NCBI GenBank assembly: GCA_004193545.1
Contig: RPGO01000024.1
Coordinates: forward strand, 124,001-188,000
From: Candidatus Argoarchaeum ethanivorans
Lineage (GTDB): Archaea > Halobacteriota > Methanosarcinia > Methanosarcinales > EX4572-44
DNA length: 64,000 bases
Direction: 5' to 3'
Part shown: piece by piece, positions 1-8,451 of the stretch
Layout: every line of letters begins with the position of its first letter
How positions within the stretch are numbered: position 1 is the stretch's first letter
Translations under genes and position numbers: made by a program
The notes under the pieces: model-generated
What the model saw: the letters and a program-made list of their open reading frames with translations, nothing else
The model's database searches: none
What the model was told of the DNA's origin: nothing

Positions 1-372
1 GCAGGTGCAAGGGTCGGACTGGCACTGAAGAACATCCAGTCAAAGGATGTAGACCGGGGATATGTAATTTCAAATAACGAGACAGTAACAACAGATTTCA
101 CATTGAACTGCACACTTTCACGGTTTACAAAACGCGTTTTTGTGGGCGCAATTCTGCACATCTTTGCAGGACTCCAGTCAGCACCAGTACGTGTCGAAAA
201 GATTATTACAAACGGCAATGTCGTGGATTACGCCGAACAGGGAAGTGAATGCGTTTTAACGCTTTCAGGTTCAAAAAATATTGCATACATCGAATCGGAC
301 AGGTTTATCCTTACCAGTCTTGACGAAAAACAGAGGTTTGTCGGTTATGGTTTCTGTGACCTGGGTACATGA
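1..372 (+). CDS. EF-Tu/aSelB-like translation factor, C-terminal part
   Basis: The reading frame is open from base 1 and ends with TGA at 370-372, so only the last 123 residues are present and the start lies outside the window. The stretch GARVGLALKNIQSKDVDRG followed by YVIS is the domain II signature of EF-Tu/eEF1A/SelB-type GTPases, in which this beta-barrel contacts the aminoacyl end of tRNA. The rest is beta-rich, as expected for the second and third barrels. The GTPase domain is not visible, so it cannot be said whether this is aSelB, an EF-Tu-like paralogue or a stand-alone domain protein. It is separated from trkA by about 230 bases with no convincing gene. Confidence 0.7.
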   Translation, partial: AGARVGLALKNIQSKDVDRGYVISNNETVTTDFTLNCTLSRFTKRVFVGAILHIFAGLQSAPVRVEKIITNGNVVDYAEQGSECVLTLSGSKNIAYIESDRFILTSLDEKQRFVGYGFCDLGT

Positions 373-605
373 ACCTGTACTATGAAAAACCACGCATGAA
401 TAAAGTAACTCATAAATAATGATTTACCAGGGAATTGTATCATTTTTGAGTGCAACACGAATCACAGAGAGAACCTAAAAAGTTTGAATATGGAATTTTA
501 AAGATAGTTTAATAGCTCCTGTCAACATCAAACTTTTTATCGTAAAACTAATATTGTATAAGGTAAGGGAGGGTAGGGTTCTTTGAGTTATGGATATTGA
601 TTTAC

Positions 606-1931
606 ATGCGAATTATAATTATTGGCGCCGGTGAAACTGGCTATCACATAGCACAAAACCTGTCTAAAAAAAATGATGTTATAGTTATTGAGAAACAAAA
701 GGATGCGTATGAGTTAGTTGAAGAACTTGATGTGCAGGCAATACATGGGAATGGGGCAGATATTAATGTATTACAGAATGCTGGAGTTGTAAAGGCAGGT
801 CTTATTGTGGCAGTAACTGGTATGGATGAGATTAATATATTAGCCTGCATGGCTGCGAAATTACTCTCTAAGAATATAAAGACAATTGCACGTGTGAGCA
901 GTCCGGACTATATTAACAAGCCAGTTGACAGCCGTGAAGAGCTTGGTGTGGATGCAATGATCTGTCCTGAACTCTCACTTGCACGTGAGATAGCCAAGGT
1001 AATCTCGGTACCCTGTGCCGTGAGTATTGAAGATCTGGTTGGTGGTAAGGTTGAGATGATGGAGTTTGAAGCAAAGAACAACAGTATAACAGGAAAAAAA
1101 CTCAAAGACAGTGATATTTCTGATTGCTGCATCATAACCGGTATCTTCAGAGGGGGAAAACTGTTGATACCACATGGGGAAGATATCATACGAGCAGATG
1201 ATAAAGTGTTCGTAGTCGGTAAAACAGAGGCAATTGACACGATGCGAGCAAGCTTTGGGGAGTTAAAAGATAAAGATGAGAAAATATTAATTGTTGGTGG
1301 GGGAAACGTTGGATATTATCTGCTTGAAGAATTGACAAGAGCAGATCATGACATTACAATCATTGAAACAGATAAAAAGCGATGCAGTGAACTTGCAGAA
1401 CTGTTTCCAAACGTGCTTGTGATAAACGGTGATGGGACCGATTTGAAATTGCTAAAAGAAGAAAACCTTGGTGCGATGACAGCAGTCGTTGCAGTGACCA
1501 ACAAAGACGAAAAAAACTTACTTTGCTTACTACTCGCAAAAGAGCTTGGAGCACAAAAAGTAATCTCAAGGGCAGACCATCCGGAATATGCTGCACTCTT
1601 TGAGATGGTTGGTATTGATGTAGCCATCAACCCGTTAATTGCAACAGTAAACGAAGTGGCGAAATTCACCATGCGAATCGGAGTTGAAGATTTGATAAAC
1701 CTTGAAGGCGAAAAAGCCAATATTATCGAACTTACAGCAAAAAAAGGGAGTAAAATCATCAACAAACAATTAAGTGATATCAACTTTCCAAGAAATGCAA
1801 TTATAAGTGCTATTGTTAAAGATAGTAAAGTGATCGTCCCATCTGGAAGACATACCATCGAACCCGGGGATAAAGTGGTGATATTTAGCCTTCCGGATGC
1901 CATTGAAAAAGTAGAAAAACTCTTCAAATAG
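606..1931 (+). CDS. trkA: Trk potassium uptake regulatory subunit TrkA
   Basis: TrkA is the cytoplasmic NAD(H)/nucleotide-binding gating ring of Trk potassium transporters. The protein has two tandem RCK units: a first Rossmann motif IIIIGAGETGYHIA at the N-terminus and a second, ILIVGGGNVGYYLLEEL, near residue 225. Each is followed by a TrkA-C domain rich in the ISG..L pattern, and the length of about 441 residues fits the two-repeat TrkA class. ATG at 606 puts MRIIIIGAG at the N-terminus, which matches the family; an in-frame TTG at 597 would add three residues. The trkH gene starts six bases after the stop, so the two are surely co-transcribed. Confidence 0.93.
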   Translation: MRIIIIGAGETGYHIAQNLSKKNDVIVIEKQKDAYELVEELDVQAIHGNGADINVLQNAGVVKAGLIVAVTGMDEINILACMAAKLLSKNIKTIARVSSPDYINKPVDSREELGVDAMICPELSLAREIAKVISVPCAVSIEDLVGGKVEMMEFEAKNNSITGKKLKDSDISDCCIITGIFRGGKLLIPHGEDIIRADDKVFVVGKTEAIDTMRASFGELKDKDEKILIVGGGNVGYYLLEELTRADHDITIIETDKKRCSELAELFPNVLVINGDGTDLKLLKEENLGAMTAVVAVTNKDEKNLLCLLLAKELGAQKVISRADHPEYAALFEMVGIDVAINPLIATVNEVAKFTMRIGVEDLINLEGEKANIIELTAKKGSKIINKQLSDINFPRNAIISAIVKDSKVIVPSGRHTIEPGDKVVIFSLPDAIEKVEKLFK

Positions 1932-1937
1932 GTAGCG

Positions 1938-3374
1938 ATGGATTATAAAATAGTATTCAATGTAATAGGCAAACTGCTGATATTACTTGCAGCATCAATG
2001 CTCCTGCCAATTATAGTAGCGATATATTACAAAGAACCGGAATCTATCAATGTCTTTGTAGCAGCATCTATAATCACTGCAATCTCTGGAGTGATTTTAT
2101 CACTTGCACTAAAGTCCAGAGGCGAGTTCAGAAGACGCGAAAGCTTTGCCATCGTTGCTGTCGGATGGTTTGTCGTAACTGTTTTCGCAGCTATACCATA
2201 TCTACTCTATGGATTGCACCCTGTAGATGCACTCTTTGAATCAATGGCTGGTCTTACCACCACAGGCTCAACTATACTTACTGATATCGAGGGGCATACG
2301 CGAAGTTTTCTGTTCTGGCGAAGCCTGACACAATGGCTTGGCGGCATGGGAATTATAGTGCTTGTACTTGCAATAGCACCAGGGCTTGGGGTTGCAGGAA
2401 GACAGCTATTCAAGGCAGAAGCACCAGGTCCTGAATCAGATAAACTAACGCCACACTTGAAAGCCACTGCCAAGATACTCTGGTCTGTATATTTAGTATT
2501 CTCAATTGCAGAGATGATACTGCTGTACCTTGCAGGGCTTACTGTGTACGATGCTGTTACTACCACGTTTTCCACCATGGCAACGGGAGGTTTTTTACCA
2601 CACGAGGGAAGCATAATGGCATTTCATAATCCTTATGTTGAAGTAATAATCATATTGTTTATGTTTATAGCAGGCGCAAGCTTCGCACTACACTATAAAA
2701 CATTTTTTGTAAATAAGAAAAGTTTAGTCAAGAATCGCGAATTCCAGGTTTACACTCTCATTTTAGTCACAGCAATACTCCTTGTTGCTATGCAGCTTAA
2801 GGCATCGGGATCAGGCATCGTCGAGTCAATACGTTTAAGCACGTTCCAGGTCGTATCTATCATGACTGGCACCGGGTTTGCTACAACCGATTTTAACCAG
2901 TGGGGAGATTTTTCAAGGACTGTTTTATTTTTTCTCATGTTCATTGGCGGCTGTGCTGGTTCAACAGGAGGGGCAATAAAAGTTGTAAGAATATCATTGA
3001 TTGTAAAATATGGCTACAGAGAACTTTTCAAAGCCCTGCATCCACATGTAGTAAAACCGGTTCGATTCGCAGGAAAAGCAATACCAAGTGAAATAATGCA
3101 GTCTGTAGTTGGCTTTATCTCACTGTACATATTTGCTTTTGTTGCCAGCACATTAATACTTTCAGGTCTTGGCCTTGATTTCATAAGCAGTCTCAGTGCA
3201 TCTGCCGCAACACTTGGAAACGTTGGGCCAGGTCTTAATCTGGTAGGTCCGATGTCGAGCTATGCAGCTATTCCAGCAGTTGGCAAAATCGTGCTTATCC
3301 TGAATATGTGGATAGGACGGCTTGAAGTAATTACAGTGCTCATATTGTTCATACCTGAGTTCTGGAAGAGATGA
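1938..3374 (+). CDS. trkH: Trk potassium uptake membrane subunit TrkH
   Basis: This is the pore-forming potassium transporter that partners TrkA. The 478-residue protein is almost entirely hydrophobic, with about ten membrane helices and the repeated pore-loop signatures of the SKT superfamily: SMAGLTTTGST near residue 105, TMATGGF near 215, MTGTGFATTDF near 310 and ATLGNVGPGL near 430. The glycine in each loop lines the selectivity filter. It follows trkA by six bases and starts with ATG (MDYKIVFNVIG). Nothing looks damaged. Confidence 0.95.
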   Translation: MDYKIVFNVIGKLLILLAASMLLPIIVAIYYKEPESINVFVAASIITAISGVILSLALKSRGEFRRRESFAIVAVGWFVVTVFAAIPYLLYGLHPVDALFESMAGLTTTGSTILTDIEGHTRSFLFWRSLTQWLGGMGIIVLVLAIAPGLGVAGRQLFKAEAPGPESDKLTPHLKATAKILWSVYLVFSIAEMILLYLAGLTVYDAVTTTFSTMATGGFLPHEGSIMAFHNPYVEVIIILFMFIAGASFALHYKTFFVNKKSLVKNREFQVYTLILVTAILLVAMQLKASGSGIVESIRLSTFQVVSIMTGTGFATTDFNQWGDFSRTVLFFLMFIGGCAGSTGGAIKVVRISLIVKYGYRELFKALHPHVVKPVRFAGKAIPSEIMQSVVGFISLYIFAFVASTLILSGLGLDFISSLSASAATLGNVGPGLNLVGPMSSYAAIPAVGKIVLILNMWIGRLEVITVLILFIPEFWKR

Positions 3375-3489
3375 CTTTTGATAGTTCATAGTAAAATATT
3401 GGCATCGCTTGAAGAAACAATAAGGGATATATGTTAAAAACATATTTAGATATACGATTATCAGGGGTATTTGTGTGGAACCACACACA

Positions 3490-3756
3490 ATGGATGAATA
3501 TAAAGAAATAGGAATGGATTTTAAAATACTTAATGACTTTATGACTCATTTAACTGTTAAAGTCGGAAAATATGGCAAACTCAAGTATGGTGATAAATTG
3601 TCCAAGGAATTGGATACGATTAACCAAATTCGAAGTGATTTGGAAGAGAAGATGTTTAAGGAATATCCCAAAGATGCTAATACTAAAGTATTTTATGGAG
3701 AAGGACCAGATATAACAAATTTGTTAGAAGAGTATTATGAAATTCCAAATGAATAA
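3490..3756 (+). CDS. small hypothetical protein
   Basis: This is an 88-residue soluble, charged protein (an in-frame GTG at 3475 would add five residues) with a Lys/Glu-rich helical middle and a C-terminus ending in EEYYEIPNE. I do not recognise a family. It is preceded by a TATA-like stretch (catatttagatatac) near 3440 and followed 44 bases later by a strong hairpin, so it may be a single-gene transcript. The absence of other long frames and the AT-rich codon use like that of the neighbouring cluster support it being real. Confidence 0.5.
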   Translation: MDEYKEIGMDFKILNDFMTHLTVKVGKYGKLKYGDKLSKELDTINQIRSDLEEKMFKEYPKDANTKVFYGEGPDITNLLEEYYEIPNE

Positions 3757-3799
3757 AATATCATAAATAGAATGCTTCGAGCATTCACACACAGAGATG

Positions 3800-3820
3800 C
3801 CCCGTTTTTGCAAAACGGGG
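3800..3820. terminator. hairpin with 9-bp stem, terminator-like
   Basis: CCCCGTTTT and AAAACGGGG form a perfect 9-bp stem around a TGC loop, 44 bases after the small gene ending at 3756. No long U-tract follows, so intrinsic termination is only suggested. Confidence 0.4.
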
Positions 3821-3869
3821 TCGTCAATTTCGGGAGGCTATCATAAGGTTATGTGGAGGTCGGGATTTC

Positions 3870-4004
3870 ATGGGTGGATTGAAAGACTTAATACAGAGGA
3901 AGAGTGAAGAGAGGCATGCGATGATTGGAGTTCATCCAGAAGGATGTGTATATAGATCAGGTTTGGGTATACTAAAGTTAAACGAAATAGTACAAAAAAA
4001 TTAA
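3870..4004 (+). CDS. short ORF, 44 residues, unknown
   Basis: ATG at 3870 follows a good ribosome-binding site (GGAGGT, 3855-3860) and opens a 44-codon frame beginning MGGLKDLIQRKSEERHAM and ending in a TAA at 4002-4004. No family is recognised; it could be the truncated N-terminus of a larger lost gene. The main support is the ribosome-binding site. Confidence 0.3.
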   Translation: MGGLKDLIQRKSEERHAMIGVHPEGCVYRSGLGILKLNEIVQKN

Positions 4005-4035
4005 TAAGAAGAATATATTACAGAATAACTATAAT

Positions 4036-4800
4036 ATGATAATAATTAATTTTTTAGTTAATAACTCAGATGTAATTATATTAGGTATTATAGCTTCAAT
4101 CTTAACAATATTGCTTCAGACTGTTGTAAAAGTTGTAAGTAACTTAATAACTTACATTTTGACATTGAGATGGAGTCTTCGACGATTATTCTCTTTTGTA
4201 AATAAAGAAGATATTTATGTAATATCGGGTTCAATTGATGAAGAGACAAATAAGGGCATTGCGTTACTGATGGGTCCAGATGCAAGTGCTGCAGCAAACC
4301 TTTACCAAACAATAGAAGATATTTACTCTAATTCAAAGGTAAAACATATATATTCAACAACTAATCAATCAATTTATATTGATGAAAATATTGTCAGTGT
4401 TGGCGGTCCCGTTCACAATGTGTGCACAGAAAATCTCATGAAACATTTAAAATCTATAGTGTTTTTTGATGAAAATGATGCTCTAAATTACAAAGGTCAA
4501 ATACATAGTAAATCAGAAGAGATAGATGAAGATTATGGATTAATCATACGGATGATAAATCCATTTGCTACAACACGCAAAGCATTAATTATTGCAGGTT
4601 GTGGATCACACGGAGTTTTGGCCGCCTCTATATTATTTAATAAAACTAAGAAATTTAGAGATGTCCAAAAAGATTTTAAAAAGAAATTTGGATTTTTTAA
4701 TAATCTTTTAAACAAAAATTTTATAGCCATTGTTAAATGTAGAATGATTGGAAATGACGTATCTGACATTACATTCATAGATACTATAACTATACAATAA
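4036..4800 (+). CDS. membrane-anchored protein of unknown function
   Basis: This 254-residue protein starts with two closely spaced hydrophobic segments (about residues 8-27 and 30-50) and then a soluble domain. That domain contains a GGPVHNVCTENLMK segment near residue 123, with a Gly-Gly-Pro turn and a possibly functional Cys, and a glycine-rich LIIAGCGSHGVLAAS segment near residue 195 resembling a nucleotide- or metabolite-binding loop. I do not recognise the family. It lies 23 bases before the hydrolase gene in a co-directional run with an acyltransferase and a glycosyltransferase, so a role in envelope or small-molecule biology is possible. That is inference from context only. Confidence 0.6.
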   Translation: MIIINFLVNNSDVIILGIIASILTILLQTVVKVVSNLITYILTLRWSLRRLFSFVNKEDIYVISGSIDEETNKGIALLMGPDASAAANLYQTIEDIYSNSKVKHIYSTTNQSIYIDENIVSVGGPVHNVCTENLMKHLKSIVFFDENDALNYKGQIHSKSEEIDEDYGLIIRMINPFATTRKALIIAGCGSHGVLAASILFNKTKKFRDVQKDFKKKFGFFNNLLNKNFIAIVKCRMIGNDVSDITFIDTITIQ

Positions 4801-4822
4801 ATACACGTTGTGGAGGTCAAAA

Positions 4823-5581
4823 ATGATAAAGACAATAGATGGACATGATATAGTTTACGAAGAGAGCAAAATAAACTCAAAAAAGATTGCGCTCTTATGC
4901 CATGGAATTACATCATCAAAAGACGAAGGTGGCTTCTTTATAGAACTATCAGAAGAATTAGAAAAAAATGGATTCAATACAATTCGGTTTGATTTTAGGG
5001 GGCATGGTGACTCAAAAATTGCTTCTGAAGATGCAACCATTGCTGGTATGTTAATCGATTTAAATACTATACTAAATTATTCATATAAAAAATATGATGG
5101 GGTCTATATTGTTGCAGCGAGTTTTGGAGCAAGTGTATTGTTGTTGTTAAGTCAGAAAGTGACATTCTCCAAGGTTAGAAAAGTTGCATTATTAAATCCT
5201 GTAACGAATTATGAAACAACATTTACATCAACTAATCTCCCTTGGGGGAAATCTTTTTTTCCACAAGAAGGTTTGAATTCTGTTTTCGAGAAAAAAAAGA
5301 TTGTCATTGATAATGAAAAAAAATTTGAGTTCAATCCTGAAATGGCTTTAGAATTTTATTACTATCAACCATATAATATCGATTGGGACCCATCTATTCC
5401 TATGTCGATTTTTCATGGAACGAAAGATCAGATAGTCTCAATAGAGGATTCAAAAAAATTTGTTCAAAAACAATTATCTAAATCTATTAAATTAATCGAA
5501 TTATATAGATCCTCTCATGGACTTGAAGAAGAGATAGATAAAGTATTTGGTAAATTGATTAGTTTTTTAGGTAATGAATGA
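4823..5581 (+). CDS. alpha/beta hydrolase
   Basis: The 252-residue protein has the alpha/beta hydrolase layout: oxyanion strand LLCHGITSSKDEGG near residue 23, the RFDFRGHGDS motif near 55, the nucleophile elbow A-S-F-G-A-S near 101, the acid-bearing FHGTKDQIV strand near 200 and a terminal SSHGLEEE carrying the likely catalytic His. This resembles short-chain acyl esterases and thioesterases that act on small acyl groups. GGAGGT at 4811-4816 is well placed for ATG 4823, which rules out the upstream TTG at 4808. The stop overlaps the ATG of the acyltransferase gene (ATGA), implying coupled translation. Confidence 0.85.
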   Translation: MIKTIDGHDIVYEESKINSKKIALLCHGITSSKDEGGFFIELSEELEKNGFNTIRFDFRGHGDSKIASEDATIAGMLIDLNTILNYSYKKYDGVYIVAASFGASVLLLLSQKVTFSKVRKVALLNPVTNYETTFTSTNLPWGKSFFPQEGLNSVFEKKKIVIDNEKKFEFNPEMALEFYYYQPYNIDWDPSIPMSIFHGTKDQIVSIEDSKKFVQKQLSKSIKLIELYRSSHGLEEEIDKVFGKLISFLGNE

Positions 5582-6195
5582 TGACTACCCAAGTTCATGA
5601 ATCATCCGTTATAGCAGATAATGTTGTATTAGGGAAAAATGTATCTATTGGCCCAAATTGTACTTTAGGTTTCCTTGGCTATCAAATAAAAGAAAAAATC
5701 GAAAAAAATGAAGTTAAGCCATTAGAAATTGGTGACGGAACAATTATTCATGGCAACACAGTTATATGTCAGGGAACACGAATTGGCAAAGAGTGTAGAC
5801 TTGACTATCATTCATATATTGGTGAATGTACTATTATTGGAAATAAATGTGTTATTGAATATGGTGCAAGAATATATGACAGAGTTTTAATTCACGATAA
5901 ATGTCTTATCTCAGGTTTTGTTTCAAATGATTGTATAATTGAAGAAAATACTATTGTACATGGAGACTTGATTCATAAGTTCAAAAATGTTGTTCCAGGC
6001 AAATCTGAACCTTCACCAATCGTTAAACCCAATGCATTTATAGGCAGAAAAGCAATAATAATCGGACCGATTGTCATTGAAAAAGGTACATATGTCGGTG
6101 CCGGAGCAGTAGTAACAAAATCAACAGAACCAAATAAATTATATCTTGGAGTTCCTGCAAGAGCAGTTGATATTGCTCATAAACCCTTTATTTAA
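5578..6195 (+). CDS. left-handed beta-helix acyltransferase (hexapeptide repeat)
   Basis: The 205-residue protein is built of hexapeptide turns ([LIV]-G-x4 repeats such as VVLGKNVSIGPNCTLG and VIEKGTYVGAGAVVTK), the fold of acetyl- and acyl-CoA transferases of the LbetaH class. It ends with KLYLGVPARAV, the usual closing segment of maltose/galactoside/sugar-nucleotide acetyltransferases. The substrate cannot be read from sequence. It is translationally coupled to the upstream hydrolase (ATGA overlap) and lies just before a glycosyltransferase gene, so it may acylate a sugar or compatible solute made by this cluster. ATG 5581 is an alternative start. Confidence 0.85.
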   Translation: MMTTQVHESSVIADNVVLGKNVSIGPNCTLGFLGYQIKEKIEKNEVKPLEIGDGTIIHGNTVICQGTRIGKECRLDYHSYIGECTIIGNKCVIEYGARIYDRVLIHDKCLISGFVSNDCIIEENTIVHGDLIHKFKNVVPGKSEPSPIVKPNAFIGRKAIIIGPIVIEKGTYVGAGAVVTKSTEPNKLYLGVPARAVDIAHKPFI

Positions 6196-6220
6196 CAAAA
6201 TAAAAAATAAGGGCATTATT

Positions 6221-6346
6221 ATGGTCTTAACTATAATTAAATCTGATCATATATCTCAGAAGAACATAGTCAAATTGATAAAATATTTCCAAAAGAACTA
6301 TCCAAAAACTATAAATTTAAAATATTATTCTCTTAATTTAGGATGA
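6221..6346 (+). CDS. short ORF, 41 residues, doubtful
   Basis: This frame of 41 codons (MVLTIIKSDHISQKN onward) lies between the acyltransferase and the glycosyltransferase. There is no clear ribosome-binding site and no recognisable family. It may be the decayed end of another gene or simple chance in AT-rich DNA. Confidence 0.15.
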   Translation: MVLTIIKSDHISQKNIVKLIKYFQKNYPKTINLKYYSLNLG

Positions 6347-6635
6347 ATTACATAACCATTAGATAGTCTTTAATGCGGAGAAGATGATGAGGCCAGAAAT
6401 ATCAGTCGTAATTCCTGCTTTTAGCGTTGAGAAAACAGTAAAAAACATAGTTTCTATGATAAGAGAATCAAAACTGGTATTTGAAGTGATAGTTATTGAT
6501 AATAATTCTACTGATAGAACCTATGATTTTGCAAAATCTGCAGGTGCAAAAATATTTTCTTGTAAACAACAGGGGTTAGGTTATGCGATGAAATTGGGGA
6601 TCCAAAAGTGTAAGTCGGATTTAGTGATGAAGCTA

Positions 6636-7712
6636 GTGTCTCAGCAACTTAATTTTTAGACAAAGTTTATAAACCTGTGAGTCCAACCATATTCTATGGA
6701 AAAAATAAAACTTACAGAGAAAGAGGTGGAGTATCTCAACGATTTCGTGAAAATGGGGCACATGTCTTTACAATCAAATCGAATCGCTCGAACACGTTCA
6801 TCATCCTTAGCATACATGTACGGATGTTCCTTTCTATAACCACCCCAACCTATCAATTTGTAGAAGCCCCACATCGTTTGCATAAAATCACTTTGAGGAC
6901 TTATTTTTGTATTTAAAATTCTTTTATCGTTGTTTCTAAAGATTTACTGAATTTTCATCTTCAAAATCGTTTAATTGTAGCTGTGATTTTTCCGCATAAT
7001 AAACTCTGCAAAACATGGTATCACATAATATACATAATTTTATGTATTATAAATATTTTGGTAACAAACGTAAATATTTGGCGAAATAAAAACAACAGCT
7101 ACAGATGGTGTCCGAGCATCTAATGTCCCAAAACATTTTATTTAACTCAGACACCGATTAACTTATTAAAATTCACCAACACGAATTGAAACGGTCACGA
7201 TAAAACGTGGCTGTAAAGTTGTTGGGTGTTGGCATTGTTTCGACCTGGTTGTATATTCAGATATAATGTCTAATGTTCTGGTTTGAACGCATGAAAGAAA
7301 TTAGAGTTTTGCATAACACCCAATAAGTTGACAGCCCCGATAAAACGAAACCTTTATATACTAAAAACAAAACGCTAACGAGTTCAGCATCCATTAAGTA
7401 CGGAGTATAGTGACTCGAAAAAATGGGAAGAAGGTGATAAAAAGAGGCGGAAAGGATTTTGAGCAAGATCGAGTTTCATTACACGCCAAAACATGCAAGC
7501 TGGCTTAATGCCGCTGAAATCGAGATCAATGTGATGGATATCGAATGCACTGACAGACGGATTGGAGATATGGAGATACTGACTCATGAGGTGACAGCGT
7601 GGACCAGGAGACGGAATGACGATGAAAAGAAAATCAACTGGGGGTTTACGAGGGGGAAGGCGGATAAGAAACTGTCCAAGCATTATGTATAAGAACTAAA
7701 TTGTCGAGACAC
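6636..7712 (+). mobile_element. IS630-family element, core replaced by foreign segment
   Basis: The ends match the other IS630 copies here: left end GTGTCTCAGCAACTTAATTT and right end reading AATTGTCGAGACAC, with TA on both sides (6634-6635 and 7713-7714). Only the first 125 bases (start of the HTH ORF, MEKIKLTEKEVEYLNDFVKMG) and the last 265 bases (end of the DDE ORF, ILSKIEFHYTPKHASWLNAA onward) are IS630. About 800 bases of transposase are missing and replaced by 6761-7443, a copy of DNA found at 20.4-21.1 kb. The element cannot make transposase but retains both ends, so it could be moved in trans. Confidence 0.85.
6761..7443 (-). repeat. inverted copy of 20.38-21.08 kb segment
   Basis: This roughly 680-base block is the reverse complement, with scattered differences, of about 20385-21075. 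It contains the first 85 or so codons of the zinc-ribbon transposase at 20816 (antisense here, with frameshifts), that element's left terminal repeat, a relic ending in GTTGACAGCCCC, and the TATA promoter region upstream of the gene at 19291. It sits inside the IS630 copy as a substitution rather than a clean insertion. Confidence 0.8.
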
Positions 7713-8217
7713 TAGATGGTGATATCAAAAATCCAAAAACGGAGTGGGTATCTTTGCTATATAATTCTTTAGATAAAGACACAATCTTTTCAAATGGATA
7801 TTATGAATCCGATTATGACCAATTCCCCGTCAATACTTTGGTAGCAAAACCCGCTCTAAGGCTTTTTTATCCCAAATTAGACTTTATTAAAATTCCTCTA
7901 TCGGGAACATACCTTTTTCGAAAGAACTACTTTAATTTTAAACAAATTCCAAACGATTGGGCATTTGATATTGCTATGTTGTTAAACGCCTTTAAAATGG
8001 AAAAGAAGATAGTACAAGTTAATTTAGGATTGTTAAGTGATAAACAAAAGATGATAAATGAATATAGCGAAATGGCGTATGATATTTTGAAATACATTAT
8101 TTTTTCGGTGAATGAAAGAAACATTCACAACCTTTCGGGACACCATGAAGATGAAAATGATGATGTATTTTCATATCAATATGATTATATATAGTTAATA
8201 ATTATGATACTACTTCA

Positions 8218-8310
8218 CATAACAATCGGATATGCGATTCCGCTATTGCTCCATCCAAATTTATCCTAACGGACAAACTTCGCATATCCACCATCCGATA
8301 AGCAAAATTC
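8218..8310 (+). repeat. attC-like inverted-repeat site
   Basis: CATAAC is followed by ATCGGATATGCGA (8225-8237), and about 45 bases later come TCGCATATCC (8280-8289) and ATCCGAT. These arms pair perfectly over 10 bases plus a second short block, then GCAAAATTCGTGCC follows. The layout (TAAC, paired inner boxes, then a GCAAAATT tail) parallels the sites at 19153, 32492 and 33263. The DNA just beyond it (8310-8395) is clearly more GC-rich than its surroundings. The resemblance to integron attC is structural; no integrase is seen. Confidence 0.35.
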
Positions 8311-8395
8311 GTGCCGCCGCCGGCAAACACATGCTCGTCCACCCCACTTCCTACCACGCTCAATCCCACATACGCGACCCCTTTTCACGGATGTA

Positions 8396-8413
8396 CCCGA
8401 TTTTAATCGGGTG
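8396..8413 (-). terminator. perfect 8-bp hairpin after PLP enzyme gene
   Basis: ACCCGATT-TT-AATCGGGT lies about 40 bases beyond the stop of the leftward PLP-enzyme gene and about 200 bases beyond the glycosyltransferase, in a position suited to convergent termination. Confidence 0.4.
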
Positions 8414-8451
8414 TGGAGGAGTCGGAGCTTTCTGATACCCAGACACAATAG

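Larger units (their letters stand above)
6384..8194 (+). pseudogene. GT81-like glycosyltransferase split by an IS630 element
   Basis: The N-terminal part (6384-6635) begins MMRPEISVVIPAFSVEKTV and contains VIVIDNNSTDRT and QQGLGYAMKLGI, the nucleotide-sugar-binding half of a GT-A family-2/81 enzyme. It is interrupted at a TA by the element at 6636-7712. Removing the element plus one TA joins VMKL to DGDIKNPKTEW in the same frame, recreating the KLDGDI motif whose aspartates bind the metal-sugar nucleotide. The C-terminal part (7715-8194) has PLSGTYLFRKNYF, an analogue of the G-E-Y acceptor loop of glucosyl-3-phosphoglycerate synthases. The restored protein is 243 residues, short for GT81. Family assignment is moderate; the interruption itself is directly visible. 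Confidence 0.85.

Noticed and set aside
1346-1927. 193-residue ORF antisense to trkA
   Set aside because: TrkA on the other strand is strongly conserved; the antisense frame is low-complexity Ser/Ile/Phe typical of shadow frames.
3165-3488. 108-residue ORF antisense to the trkH 3' end
   Set aside because: It is covered by the conserved TrkH C-terminus on the plus strand.
6146-6346. 66-residue frame after the acyltransferase gene
   Set aside because: Its first half is an out-of-frame reading of the conserved acyltransferase C-terminus; only the part from 6221 could be an independent ORF.
8232-8448. Cys/Arg-rich small ORFs in the GC-rich stretch after the glycosyltransferase
   Set aside because: Both strands are open only because of local composition; no ribosome-binding site, and an inverted-repeat site explains part of the structure.
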